DNA from: an uncultured Bacilli bacterium
Lineage (GTDB): Bacteria > Bacillota_I > Bacilli_A > RF39 > UBA660
Direction: 5' to 3'
Length of the DNA stretch: 21,847 nt
NCBI GenBank assembly: GCA_947598455.1
Contig: CANQFI010000015.1
Span: 1-21,847 of the forward strand
Shown: positions 1-7,113 of the stretch, in pieces
How positions within the stretch are numbered: the stretch's first letter is position 1
Layout of the letters: each line of letters begins with the position of its first letter
Notes under the pieces: generated by a model
The model's database searches: none
Told to the model about the DNA's origin: nothing
What the model saw: only the letters and a program-made list of their open reading frames with translations
Position numbers and translations under genes: made by a program

Positions 1-30
1 AGTTCATTTAAAACGAATAAATGCGAATGT

Positions 31-57
31 GGGAACGATTAATGTTCCTCTTTTTTT
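31..57 (+). terminator. Rho-independent terminator of an upstream gene
   Basis: A 6-bp stem (GGGAAC at 31-36 with GTTCCT at 44-49, the outer pair being G-U) and a 7-nt loop are followed by a run of seven T at 51-57. It presumably ends a plus-strand gene lying left of the window. Confidence 0.6.
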
Positions 58-167
58 GTGATTAATTTAAGAAATAGTATTGGGTATTGAATTAATAACA
101 AAAAAATTATAAAATTATGTTAGAATAAAATAAATTCTTAAATAAAGAATAAAGGGGATGAATTAAT

Positions 168-1325
168 GTGAAGGCTGTTGTAGGTTCAACAATTTTATCG
201 AGCAGTTATGATGCAGGTATAGAGTTAGCTAAAAATGCTACTAAGGGTTTAAGAAATCCGAAAGTTGGTTTTCTTTTTGGATCAACTAAATATACACAAA
301 GTGAATTATTAAGAGGTGTAAAATCTTTTAATCCAGATATAAAAGTAATCGGTTGTACTTCTAATGAAGCTATTATGACTCCAGATGGAATTATTTGGAA
401 TGAAGATGGTTTTGCTGGAATGATGTCATTAGAAGATAATGAATTAACTGTAGGTGTTGCAATAACGGAAAGAGGTACTGATGCTAGGTTGGCGGGAAGA
501 AGAGTAGCTAAAGAAGCTATGGCAAATGCAGAAAAAAAATATCCACCTATTGGTTTTGCATTATTTACAACGCCAGGTAGTGAAGAAGAATATATTAAAG
601 GTATTCAGGATGTATTAGGTGAAATACCAATTTTTGGTGGAACAGCTTCATCTGAGAAAAATAGTCCTAATTGGAAAGTTTTTTGTGAAAATAAATCAAC
701 TAATGATGGATGTGCAATTGCAATTTTTTATACAACTAAAAAAATTAAAAATGTTTTTGTAAATAATTATAAAGAAACAAAGAATATGGGAATTATAACT
801 AAGGTTGAAGGATTAAGAAATATAGTAGAAATAGATAATGTTCCAGCTTTAAAAAAATATGCTGAATGGAATAACATTGATGCTGAAGCTCTTATGAGTG
901 AAAGGTTATCTTATGCAGCTATATCTGTTCCGTTAGGTACTAAAACAATTGGTGGGGAGACAGTTTTAGCGCATCAATTATTAAAAGGAAATCAGAATTA
1001 TTCTTTAGAAGTAGGATCTAATGTTAGTGTTAATACAGCTATTATACAATTAAAAACTACTGAGGATGAACTTATTGAAGGGGCTGTTAAAGCGACTATA
1101 AATTTAAAAGATGATTTTAAGTTATCAGCTGTTTTAGTAATGCATGGAAGTGGAAGAAAGAATTTTTTAGATGAACGTTTAGATGAAGATTTTGTTGCTT
1201 TAAAGAATGCTTTAGGAGATGTGCCATTTATTGTTACATTTACTAATAGTGAGTTTGGTACTGTTGATCATTCTGGTGCACTCGTTGCTAATCTTTCATT
1301 ATCTTTTACAGGATTTTCTGAATAG
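168..1325 (+). CDS. FIST-domain signal-transduction sensor protein
   Basis: This 385-aa soluble protein matches the FIST layout. An N-terminal FIST_N region (about residues 30-215) includes the VIGCTSNEAI segment, and a FIST_C region follows (about 216-375). FIST domains are proposed sensory modules that bind small ligands, possibly amino acids, and are often fused to or encoded beside histidine kinases, GGDEF or chemotaxis proteins. Here the protein stands alone with no output domain and no signalling partner in the window. The start is GTG at 168, preceded by AAGGGG at 152-157. An ATG two bases upstream is followed directly by a TGA stop and cannot be the start. The next gene, nrdD, is about 400 bp away and is probably a separate unit. 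The family call rests on motif and overall similarity recalled from memory; the ligand is unknown. Confidence 0.85.
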   Translation: MKAVVGSTILSSSYDAGIELAKNATKGLRNPKVGFLFGSTKYTQSELLRGVKSFNPDIKVIGCTSNEAIMTPDGIIWNEDGFAGMMSLEDNELTVGVAITERGTDARLAGRRVAKEAMANAEKKYPPIGFALFTTPGSEEEYIKGIQDVLGEIPIFGGTASSEKNSPNWKVFCENKSTNDGCAIAIFYTTKKIKNVFVNNYKETKNMGIITKVEGLRNIVEIDNVPALKKYAEWNNIDAEALMSERLSYAAISVPLGTKTIGGETVLAHQLLKGNQNYSLEVGSNVSVNTAIIQLKTTEDELIEGAVKATINLKDDFKLSAVLVMHGSGRKNFLDERLDEDFVALKNALGDVPFIVTFTNSEFGTVDHSGALVANLSLSFTGFSE

Positions 1326-1519
1326 TTATATATAAATGTATTTTCTATAATAAATAAATATATTAATATTTAAAAAAAAGCTTGACTATGATATTTTTTT
1401 GCTTGAAAAAATTTCTAAAAATTGCAAAAATTGAAAAATGTAAAATTTATGAAAATCGAATTTTTGGAAAAAAAGTAAAATATTGTAAATCGAACATAAA
1501 AAAATGAAAAAACTCTTTT

Positions 1520-1545
1520 AAGTCCTTATTTTAGGGACTTTTTTT
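1520..1545 (+). terminator. Intergenic hairpin terminator between FIST gene and nrdD
   Basis: AAGTCC (1520-1525) pairs with GGACTT (1535-1540), followed by T residues to 1545. It lies about 195 bp after the FIST stop and about 190 bp before nrdD. It could terminate a long FIST 3' UTR, end a small RNA, or attenuate an nrdD leader transcript; the sequence does not decide between these. Confidence 0.6.
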
Positions 1546-1689
1546 AGAAAAACTCTTCTTGTTAATATCAAATTTTAAAAAACAAAAATGCCTTAAAAAT
1601 GGGGAAAATTGAAAAAATGAAATTTTTGAAAAATACAATTTTTGAAATTTTTTGCAAAAATAAAACTTTTCTTTTTTATATATGTTTTA

Positions 1690-1695
1690 TATAAT
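1690..1695 (+). promoter_or_regulatory. Putative -10 element of nrdD
   Basis: A perfect TATAAT lies 38 bp upstream of the chosen nrdD ATG at 1733. No good -35 is visible. Transcription would begin near 1702, which would exclude the upstream in-frame ATGs at 1682 and 1694 as starts. Confidence 0.4.
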
Positions 1696-1732
1696 GAAGT
1701 TAGGAAAAAAGGTAAAAGGAGAGTTTTTAAAA

Positions 1733-4054
1733 ATGGCAAAAAAAGAAGAAGATCTTTTTGCTACACTACAAGTAGTAAAAAGAAATGGTAAAAAAGTAGA
1801 ATTTAATACAACGAAAATTGCTATTGCAATCAAAAAGGGTTTTGATGATGTAATTGAACAATCTTTAGATGAAACTGGTGAAGCTAAATATTCTGAAAAG
1901 GATATGCAAAAAGTTTTTCATGATGTATTAGATAGAATCGAAAAAGATTATTCTGATAAAGAGAAAATAAAAATCGAAGAAATTCAAGATCTTATAGAAA
2001 CTTCATTAAAAAGTAAAAAATATGATGATGTTTATGAATGTTTTTCAAGTTATCGTGAAAGAAGAGCACAGTCAAGAGAAGCTTTTACTGAAGATAAGAG
2101 ATCTCATAAATTTTTAAAGACTTTAGAGGGACTTGCTTTAAAAAGTGCTTCTGAGGATGATACAAAAAGAGAAAATGGTAATATAGATGGAAACTCAGCA
2201 ATGGGGACTATGTTACAATTTGGTTCTAATGTATCTAAAGAATTTGCTAAAACATATTTAATGAAGAAAAAGTTTGCTGATGCTCATGATGAAGGTGATA
2301 TTCATATTCATGATATGGATTTTGAAGCAATGGGTACAACAACTTGTTTACAAATAGATTTAGATAAGCTATTTAAAGGTGGTTTTTCTACAGGTCATGG
2401 TTATTTAAGAGAACCAAATGATATTATGAGTTATTCAGCATTAGCGGCGATTGCTATTCAGGCTAATCAAAATGATCAACATGGTGGACAAAGTATTCCT
2501 TTATTTGATTATTATTTAGCGCCTGGTGTTGTTAAAACATATAGGAAACAGCTTAAAATGACAATTCAAGATTTTTTGGATTATTCAGATTTTCAAAGCT
2601 TTATAAATATGAAGAGCGTTGAAGATGTTATTAATAAGTTAACAACAATTGAAACACCAGTTGAATCTTTTGAAAAATTCTATAAAGATAATGAAACTTT
2701 AAAAAGATTATTTATGATAGCTTTAGATAAGTCGGTTAAGAAAACTGATAAAATTACTTTTCAAGCTATGGAAGCTTTTGTTCATAATTTAAATACAATG
2801 CATTCAAGGGCTGGAGCACAAGTTCCATTTAGTTCAATAAATTTTGGAACTGATACTTCTCCAGAAGGGCGTATGGTAATGAAAAATTATTTACTAGCTG
2901 TTGATGCTGGGTTAGGACATAGTGAAACACCAATATTTCCTATATCAATATTTAAAGTTAAAGATGGAGTAAATTATAATCCTGGAGATCCAAACTATGA
3001 TTTATTTAAATTATCTTGTAAGGTATCAGCGAAAAGATTATTCCCTAACTTTGAGTTTATAGATGCTCCATATAATTTACAATATTATGTTCCAGGAAGA
3101 CCTGAAACAGAGGTTGCAACAATGGGATGCCGTACAAGAGTTATGGGTAATGTAGTTGATCCAGAAAAGGCAATTACACCAGGACGTGGTAATTTATCGT
3201 TTACAACTATTAATTTGGTTAGACTTGGAATAAAACATGGTATTGTTGGTCCTAGTGCTTTAAAGAAAGCTGATATGAAAAGTTTCTATGAAGATTTAGA
3301 TGAAAAAATTGAATTATGTAAAGATCAATTACTTGAAAGATTTGAAATTCAATGTAATAAGAGAGTGTATAATTTCCCATTCTTAATGGGTCAAGGAAAC
3401 TGGATGGATTCTGAAAAACTTAAACCAAATGACAAATTAAAGAAAGTATTGAAACATGGTACTTTATCAGTTGGATTTATTGGTTTAGCAGAGTGTTTAG
3501 TGGCTTTAATTGGTGAACATCATGGTGAATCGGAAAAAGCACAAAAGTTAGGTTTAGAAATAATTGGTCATATGAGACAAAAACTTGATGAATATAGTCA
3601 ACAATATAAACTTAACTTTACTTGTTTAGCTACACCAGCTGAAGGATTAAGTGGAAGATTTACTAAAATAGATAGAGCAATATATGGAAAGATTAAAGGA
3701 GTAACAGATCGTGAGTACTATACTAATTCATTCCATGTACCAGTTTATTACAATATATCAATATCTAAAAAAATTAAACTTGAAGCACCATATCATGCAT
3801 TAACTAATGCTGGACATATTAGTTATATTGAATTAGATGGTGATGTTACTGAAAATGTCGAAGCATTTGAATCAGTAATAAGAATGATGAAAGAAGCTGG
3901 AATTGGTTATGGAGCTATTAACCATCCAGTAGATAGAGATCCAGTTTGTGGATATGTTGGAGTTATTAAGGATGTATGTCCTGGCTGTGGAAGACGTGAA
4001 GGTGATCCAATTCCAGCAGAATTATTAAAAAGCTTAAATATAAATAATAAATAG
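1733..4054 (+). CDS. nrdD: Class III (anaerobic) ribonucleotide reductase large chain, lacking its glycyl-radical domain
   Basis: NrdD reduces ribonucleoside triphosphates to dNTPs in anaerobic cells using a glycyl radical. This 773-aa chain starts with an ATP-cone (from about residue 9, VVKRNGKKVEF) that should give allosteric control. C205 (TTTCLQ) matches the first redox Cys. C466 in the MGCRTRV loop matches the thiyl-radical Cys, and N487, 21 residues later in GRGNLSF, matches the C290/N311 spacing of the T4 enzyme, suggesting the formate-using type. A zinc region near the C-terminus keeps C739, C749 and C752, but the expected first Cys is D736 (DPVC). The chain then ends 21 residues after C752 without the RxxGY radical motif; that motif is on the next gene (4074-4259). 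The ATG at 1733 is chosen for AAAGGAGAG at 1714-1722. No nrdG activase gene is in the window. Confidence 0.96.
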   Translation: MAKKEEDLFATLQVVKRNGKKVEFNTTKIAIAIKKGFDDVIEQSLDETGEAKYSEKDMQKVFHDVLDRIEKDYSDKEKIKIEEIQDLIETSLKSKKYDDVYECFSSYRERRAQSREAFTEDKRSHKFLKTLEGLALKSASEDDTKRENGNIDGNSAMGTMLQFGSNVSKEFAKTYLMKKKFADAHDEGDIHIHDMDFEAMGTTTCLQIDLDKLFKGGFSTGHGYLREPNDIMSYSALAAIAIQANQNDQHGGQSIPLFDYYLAPGVVKTYRKQLKMTIQDFLDYSDFQSFINMKSVEDVINKLTTIETPVESFEKFYKDNETLKRLFMIALDKSVKKTDKITFQAMEAFVHNLNTMHSRAGAQVPFSSINFGTDTSPEGRMVMKNYLLAVDAGLGHSETPIFPISIFKVKDGVNYNPGDPNYDLFKLSCKVSAKRLFPNFEFIDAPYNLQYYVPGRPETEVATMGCRTRVMGNVVDPEKAITPGRGNLSFTTINLVRLGIKHGIVGPSALKKADMKSFYEDLDEKIELCKDQLLERFEIQCNKRVYNFPFLMGQGNWMDSEKLKPNDKLKKVLKHGTLSVGFIGLAECLVALIGEHHGESEKAQKLGLEIIGHMRQKLDEYSQQYKLNFTCLATPAEGLSGRFTKIDRAIYGKIKGVTDREYYTNSFHVPVYYNISISKKIKLEAPYHALTNAGHISYIELDGDVTENVEAFESVIRMMKEAGIGYGAINHPVDRDPVCGYVGVIKDVCPGCGRREGDPIPAELLKSLNINNK

Positions 4055-4073
4055 AAAGAAAGAGGTAAAGGGT

Positions 4074-4259
4074 ATGAAAACAGAAAAAATTGAAAAGGTT
4101 GCTGAAACTAAGGTTGAAAGCAAAAAAATGGTAGGAGAAGGAGTAGGTTTCGAAAGAATTAGAAGAATCACTGGTTACTTAGTAGGTACAGTTGAAAGAT
4201 TTAATGATGGTAAAAGAGCCGAAGAACACGATAGAGTAAAACATACATTTGATAAATAG
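4074..4259 (+). CDS. Separate glycyl-radical domain subunit of class III ribonucleotide reductase
   Basis: This 61-aa protein is essentially the missing C-terminus of NrdD. Residues 28-57 carry RIRRITGYL followed by ERFNDGKRAEEHDRVKH, the conserved end of fused NrdD proteins, with Gly34 as the predicted radical site. There are 27 residues after Gly34, close to the 25 after Gly580 in T4 NrdD. Residues 1-27 are a Lys/Glu/Val-rich extension not expected in a simple break product. The gene begins 19 bp after the nrdD stop, has its own Shine-Dalgarno (AGAGGT at 4061-4066, 7-nt spacing), and is in a different frame from nrdD. One point mutation or stop readthrough therefore could not recreate a fused protein. 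A terminator follows immediately. The inferred role is to dock into the NrdD barrel and be activated by NrdG. Confidence 0.9.
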   Translation: MKTEKIEKVAETKVESKKMVGEGVGFERIRRITGYLVGTVERFNDGKRAEEHDRVKHTFDK

Positions 4260-4260
4260 T

Positions 4261-4288
4261 AAAAGTGGTTATGAACCACTTTTATTTT
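4261..4288 (+). terminator. Terminator of the nrdD unit
   Basis: A perfect 10-bp stem, AAAAGTGGTT (4261-4270) with AACCACTTTT (4274-4283), a 3-nt loop and a T-rich tail. It starts 1 bp after the stop of the small radical-domain gene, so both nrdD parts end on one transcript. Confidence 0.85.
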
Positions 4289-4308
4289 GGTTAGAAATTA
4301 TCTATTTA

Positions 4309-4317
4309 TGTTATAAT
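4309..4317 (+). promoter_or_regulatory. Extended -10 promoter of the RluA-type gene
   Basis: TGTTATAAT is an extended -10 (TGnTATAAT). Initiation would fall around 4324, leaving a leader of about 16 nt before the ATG at 4340. Confidence 0.65.
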
Positions 4318-4339
4318 TAGACAAATTATGGGTGATTTT

Positions 4340-4990
4340 ATGAAAAAATTAGATATTATATATGAAGATAAGGAATTACTTGTTGTAAATAAAGAATCTC
4401 ATAAATTAACTGTTGCTACAGAAAAAAGAGAATATAATACTTTATATAGTGAAGCAAGTAATTATGTTAAAAAACAATATCCTAAAAATAAAGTATTTAT
4501 TGTACATAGATTGGATAAAGATACATCGGGGATTGTTATATTTGCTAAAAATCAAGATAAAAAAAGACAATTACAGAGTAATTGGGAAAATGTTAAAAGA
4601 GAGTATTTAGCAATTGTAAAAGGCAAAATGCCTAAGAAAAAAGATGTTTTAAAAGATTATTTGGTTGAAGCTAAGAACTTAAATGTTTATATTACTAATG
4701 ATAAAAATAAAGGCAAATTAGCAATAACTGAGTATGAAGTATTAAAAGAAAGTAAAAATTATTCATTATTAAAAATAAATATTAAAACGGGGAGAAGAAA
4801 TCAAATAAGAGTTCAATTAGCTAATATTAACCATCCAATTGTAGGAGATAAAAAATATGGTAGTATTAATAATGTATTAAAACGTTTGGCATTACATGCA
4901 AATTTAATAGAATATAGAGATAAAGGTAAAGTATATCATTTTGAAACAAAATATCCTAAAGAGTTTATGAAGATATTTAAAGATATATAA
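4340..4990 (+). CDS. RluA-family pseudouridine synthase
   Basis: This 216-aa enzyme isomerises uridine to pseudouridine in rRNA or tRNA. The family signature HRLDKDTSG is at residues 56-64, with D59 as the catalytic aspartate. TGRRNQIRVQLA and HPIVGDKKYG further on match the conserved RluA motifs. There is no N-terminal S4 domain, and the chain is short like RluA itself rather than RluC/RluD. The substrate position cannot be assigned from sequence. An upstream in-frame ATG at 4328 is rejected because the Shine-Dalgarno GGGTGA (4330-4335) lies between it and the ATG at 4340. It has its own promoter and is not part of the nrdD unit. Confidence 0.9.
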   Translation: MKKLDIIYEDKELLVVNKESHKLTVATEKREYNTLYSEASNYVKKQYPKNKVFIVHRLDKDTSGIVIFAKNQDKKRQLQSNWENVKREYLAIVKGKMPKKKDVLKDYLVEAKNLNVYITNDKNKGKLAITEYEVLKESKNYSLLKINIKTGRRNQIRVQLANINHPIVGDKKYGSINNVLKRLALHANLIEYRDKGKVYHFETKYPKEFMKIFKDI

Positions 4991-5031
4991 TAAAATAATT
5001 AATGAATGCTATGTAGAATAATTTTAATTTA

Positions 5032-5040
5032 TGGTATAAT
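5032..5040 (+). promoter_or_regulatory. Extended -10 promoter of the LemA-like gene
   Basis: TGGTATAAT is an extended -10 positioned 22 bp before the ATG at 5062. No convincing -35 is seen. Confidence 0.6.
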
Positions 5041-5061
5041 TATCAAAGATAGGTGATTAGA

Positions 5062-5916
5062 ATGTCAGGATTAGCAAATTTTTTGTTTGGTAATATTTTT
5101 CTTATTATTTTGGTAGCGATTATTATTTATACAATTCGTCAATATAAGGATTTAAAAGAAAGAACAGCATCAATAAATGATATTTTTAAAAAAACATTGG
5201 ATGCTTATTTGACAACGAAAATGAATGAAGCTAAAGAAGATGCTGATAAAATAAAAAAGGAACATGGCGAAGATGAAATTGTTGCAGCAGAAATTAATCG
5301 TCTTTTATACCAAATAGAGGAATTCGAAAAGGGTTCAATTAATGATAAAGTAGCAGCTAGTAATTCGATAAATAAGTTTAAAGTAAGTAAAAAAATAGAT
5401 TTTGAAAAATATCCATATTTGAAGGAATTAGAAGGTCTTGGTACTTTTACAGAGGAAGATATGACTTCATTGGAAAATGGGGTAGCGATAGCTCGTAAAG
5501 AATATAATACTCAGGCATTTAGATATAATGAAAAAGCTAATGAGGTGCCTATTCAGTATTTGACTAAATTTTTAAAATTAAATTCTCAATTTACGATATT
5601 TGATGCTCCTAAATATGCAAAATATGTTGATGATTACGAAGTCTTTGAAGAAAAGGAGCCTGAAATAAATTCATTAACTTTGTTAAATAGAAATGCAGAA
5701 GTAGAAGAAAAGGCGGAAAAACTTAAAGTTGCTACTGATAAAAAAATAATTAATGAAGCACCAGTTATAGAATATAGTGATGTTATTTTAAAACCTACTA
5801 AAAAAATTCAACAGGATATTTTAGCAACTGATATAGTATCTCAAGATGAAACCGATAAAGAAAAAAATTCTGAAAAAGAAGCTGAAAAAAAGGAAAAAGA
5901 TCAAAAAAAGAATTAG
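5062..5916 (+). CDS. LemA-like membrane protein
   Basis: A 284-aa protein with one N-terminal membrane segment (about residues 5-25) followed by long helices. The region from KYPYLKELEGL through ENGVAIARKEYNTQAFRYNEKANEVP matches the LemA family core, in which YPxLK, R..YN and the final VP are conserved. LemA proteins are anchored helical-bundle proteins of poorly known function. After about residue 215 there is a Lys/Glu-rich tail not typical of LemA, ending in a highly charged KEKNSEKEAEKKEK stretch. The start is ATG 5062 with GGTGAT just upstream at 5052-5057; an in-frame GTG at 5053 is part of that ribosome-binding site. It is convergent with the next gene and shares a bidirectional terminator that contains both stop codons. 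Confidence 0.75.
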   Translation: MSGLANFLFGNIFLIILVAIIIYTIRQYKDLKERTASINDIFKKTLDAYLTTKMNEAKEDADKIKKEHGEDEIVAAEINRLLYQIEEFEKGSINDKVAASNSINKFKVSKKIDFEKYPYLKELEGLGTFTEEDMTSLENGVAIARKEYNTQAFRYNEKANEVPIQYLTKFLKLNSQFTIFDAPKYAKYVDDYEVFEEKEPEINSLTLLNRNAEVEEKAEKLKVATDKKIINEAPVIEYSDVILKPTKKIQQDILATDIVSQDETDKEKNSEKEAEKKEKDQKKN

Positions 5917-5938
5917 ATTTTATTTATCTAATTCTTTT
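5906..5938. terminator. Bidirectional terminator containing two stop codons
   Basis: AAAAGAATTAGA (5906-5917) pairs over 12 bp with TCTAATTCTTTT (5927-5938), with a 9-nt loop. The A-run and T-run ends serve both strands. The LemA-like gene stop (TAG, 5914-5916) lies in the left arm and the stop of the convergent gene (5920-5922) in the loop. Confidence 0.8.
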
Positions 5939-6249
5939 AATTTGTCATATTGTTTATATAAGTATTGAACATGATTTTCTAAATAAAAATAATGATAGAT
6001 ATATAAAATTAGGAATACAGTTAAAATCATGGCAATAGGAAGAAAAATTAAGCTTATAGCCATCATTCCTAAAAATAAGAGAGTTATTAAGGCATAAAAT
6101 AAAGTAACATATAAATGAATTTGTCTTTCATGTTGGAAAAAACTTATTTTTATTAAATGATTTTCTATTACTTCTTTTAAATCAGAATGTTTTTTATCTT
6201 CAAGGTATTTGTCTATACTTTTCATATATTCATGAATATATTCTCTCAT
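5920..6249 (-). CDS. Small membrane protein, function unknown
   Basis: A 109-aa protein with a hydrophilic N-terminal part (residues 1-45, charged and His-containing), two adjacent hydrophobic segments (about 47-67 and 70-90) and a short charged C-terminus. This is the shape of a two-helix hairpin membrane protein; I do not recognise a family. The ATG at 6249 is preceded by GGTGAT with short spacing, and an extended -10 (TGCTATAAT) lies 16-24 bp upstream of the start. It is transcribed alone. Confidence 0.75.
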   Translation of the reverse strand: MREYIHEYMKSIDKYLEDKKHSDLKEVIENHLIKISFFQHERQIHLYVTLFYALITLLFLGMMAISLIFLPIAMILTVFLILYIYHYFYLENHVQYLYKQYDKLKELDK

Positions 6250-6264
6250 AATATCACCATTTAT

Positions 6265-6273
6265 ATTATAGCA
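6265..6273 (-). promoter_or_regulatory. Extended -10 promoter of the small membrane-protein gene
   Basis: On the minus strand this reads TGCTATAAT, a perfect extended -10, placed between the tRNA terminator and the gene start at 6249. Confidence 0.6.
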
Positions 6274-6286
6274 CGTATTAGCTAAT

Positions 6287-6312
6287 AAAAAAACAAACTC
6301 AAATGAGTTTGT
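6287..6312 (-). terminator. Terminator of the tRNA-Asn gene
   Basis: ACAAACTC (6293-6300) pairs with GAGTTTGT (6305-6312) around a 4-nt loop. On the minus strand the hairpin is followed by seven T (A-run at 6287-6293). Confidence 0.8.
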
Positions 6313-6322
6313 AATTTTTTAA

Positions 6323-6398
6323 TGGCGCCTGATGTAGGACTCGAACCTACGACCTAACGGTTAACAGCCGTGCGCTCTACCGACTGAGCTAATCAGGC
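6323..6398 (-). tRNA. tRNA-Asn (anticodon GTT)
   Basis: Reading the minus strand from 6398, the acceptor GCCTGAT pairs with ATCAGGC and is followed by discriminator G and an encoded CCA (6323-6325). The D-arm AGCTCAGTCGGTAGAGC and T-arm GGTTCGAGTCC are canonical. The anticodon GTT is at 6363-6365, with G34 exactly 33 bases from the 5' end. Confidence 0.97.
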
Positions 6399-6409
6399 AT
6401 TGCTCTTTA

Positions 6410-6439
6410 ATTATAACATTCTAAAAAAAATAATGTCAA
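6410..6439 (-). promoter_or_regulatory. Strong promoter of tRNA-Asn
   Basis: The minus strand carries a perfect TTGACA (6434-6439), an 18-bp spacer and a perfect TATAAT (6410-6415) that also has the extended TG. This is the best consensus promoter in the window, as expected for a stable-RNA gene. Confidence 0.85.
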
Positions 6440-6483
6440 TAAAAAATTCGCTTTTTTTATAAAAAAATAAATATTTTTGTTAT

Positions 6484-7011
6484 TTAGGTTGGAATATCGA
6501 TGTTTTTTACTTGATTTATATCGTTTTTGATTGAAATATTAGCGATCAAACTTATTATGATATAATCCTCAGTACTTAATTTTTCATTTTTATCAGTTGG
6601 TAGAATAGCATTTTGATTAGGTATTTTCACATCAAAAGAGAATGAATAATAAGTATTAGTTATCTCTCTTATATATTCTGAGTTAATTATTTCATAATTA
6701 TTCCAACTTTTAATCATTTCTTTAGAAATATTTTGATCAGTTTTTATGTCATCTAGTATAGAATAAAGATAATTTTCAATTAATTCCTTTTCATTTATGT
6801 TTGATAAAACTTCTGGTTTTTCTTCGTTATAATCGTTTTTGTTTGAATCACCTTTTATTTCTTTAAGAGCATTTTTAATTTCAGAAGAAAAACCATTATA
6901 TTCTGAAAGAGAAGCACAATAAGATTTGGCACTAAATACTAATAGAGATGAAGCTCCTAAAAGGCAACTATATATTATGAAATCAAATTTTATATTTCTT
7001 CTTAATCTCAT
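6484..7011 (-). CDS. Membrane-anchored or secreted protein of unknown function
   Basis: A 175-aa protein with a basic start (MRLRRNIK) and one hydrophobic segment (about residues 10-28) that ends at a Cys/Ala-Ser pair, resembling a signal anchor or signal peptide. The remainder is hydrophilic, Asn/Lys/Glu-rich and without a recognised domain; residues 90-175 look like mixed alpha/beta (TYYSFSFDVKIP, DYIIISLIANISI). The ATG at 7011 is chosen over the in-frame GTG nine bases upstream because that GTG is part of the GGTGA ribosome-binding site. Its neighbour at 7106-8677 is also extracytoplasmic and on the same strand, but a terminator separates them. Confidence 0.7.
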   Translation of the reverse strand: MRLRRNIKFDFIIYSCLLGASSLLVFSAKSYCASLSEYNGFSSEIKNALKEIKGDSNKNDYNEEKPEVLSNINEKELIENYLYSILDDIKTDQNISKEMIKSWNNYEIINSEYIREITNTYYSFSFDVKIPNQNAILPTDKNEKLSTEDYIIISLIANISIKNDINQVKNIDIPT

Positions 7012-7028
7012 ATTATTCACCTTATATT

Positions 7029-7034
7029 ATTATA
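7029..7034 (-). promoter_or_regulatory. Putative -10 element of the 175-aa protein gene
   Basis: TATAAT on the minus strand, 17 bp upstream of the ATG at 7011, located between the preceding terminator and the gene. No matched -35. Confidence 0.4.
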
Positions 7035-7086
7035 CTATAAAGTTATTATTTTTAAAACCCAAGTTATATAATAAATAATAAATATG

Positions 7087-7113
7087 AAAAGATACTAGTT
7101 TTATACTAGTATC
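7087..7113 (-). terminator. Terminator overlapping the end of the transglutaminase-like gene
   Basis: GATACTAGT (7091-7099) pairs with ACTAGTATC (7105-7113), a 9-bp stem with a 5-nt loop, followed on the minus strand by four T. The gene's TAG stop (7106-7108) lies inside the stem. Confidence 0.7.

Larger units (their letters stand above)
1326..1732 (+). other. AT-rich intergenic leader upstream of nrdD
   Basis: About 400 bp without a credible gene. It contains many A/T runs, repeated short blocks such as AATTTTTGAAAAA and two near-copies of GAAAAACTCTT flanking a hairpin at 1520-1545. Close to nrdD there is a TATAAT at 1690-1695. I see no palindrome matching the NrdR box consensus and no recognisable riboswitch. 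Confidence 0.5.

Noticed and set aside
1382..1446. Promoter for a small RNA upstream of nrdD (TTGACT at 1382)
   Set aside because: No -10 at a sensible spacing; TAAAAT at 1441-1446 is too far away.
1326..1680. CRISPR-like or regulatory repeat array in the AT-rich leader
   Set aside because: The repeated blocks are short A/T runs of irregular spacing, with no constant repeat or unique spacer pattern.
4052..4076. Programmed frameshift or stop readthrough joining the two nrdD parts
   Set aside because: The small gene has its own Shine-Dalgarno and ATG. I see no slippery heptamer with a downstream stem, and both parts carry extra sequence at the junction.
4413..4610. Second open frame inside the RluA-type gene
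   Set aside because: Lies wholly within a conserved gene in another frame and lacks a ribosome-binding site.
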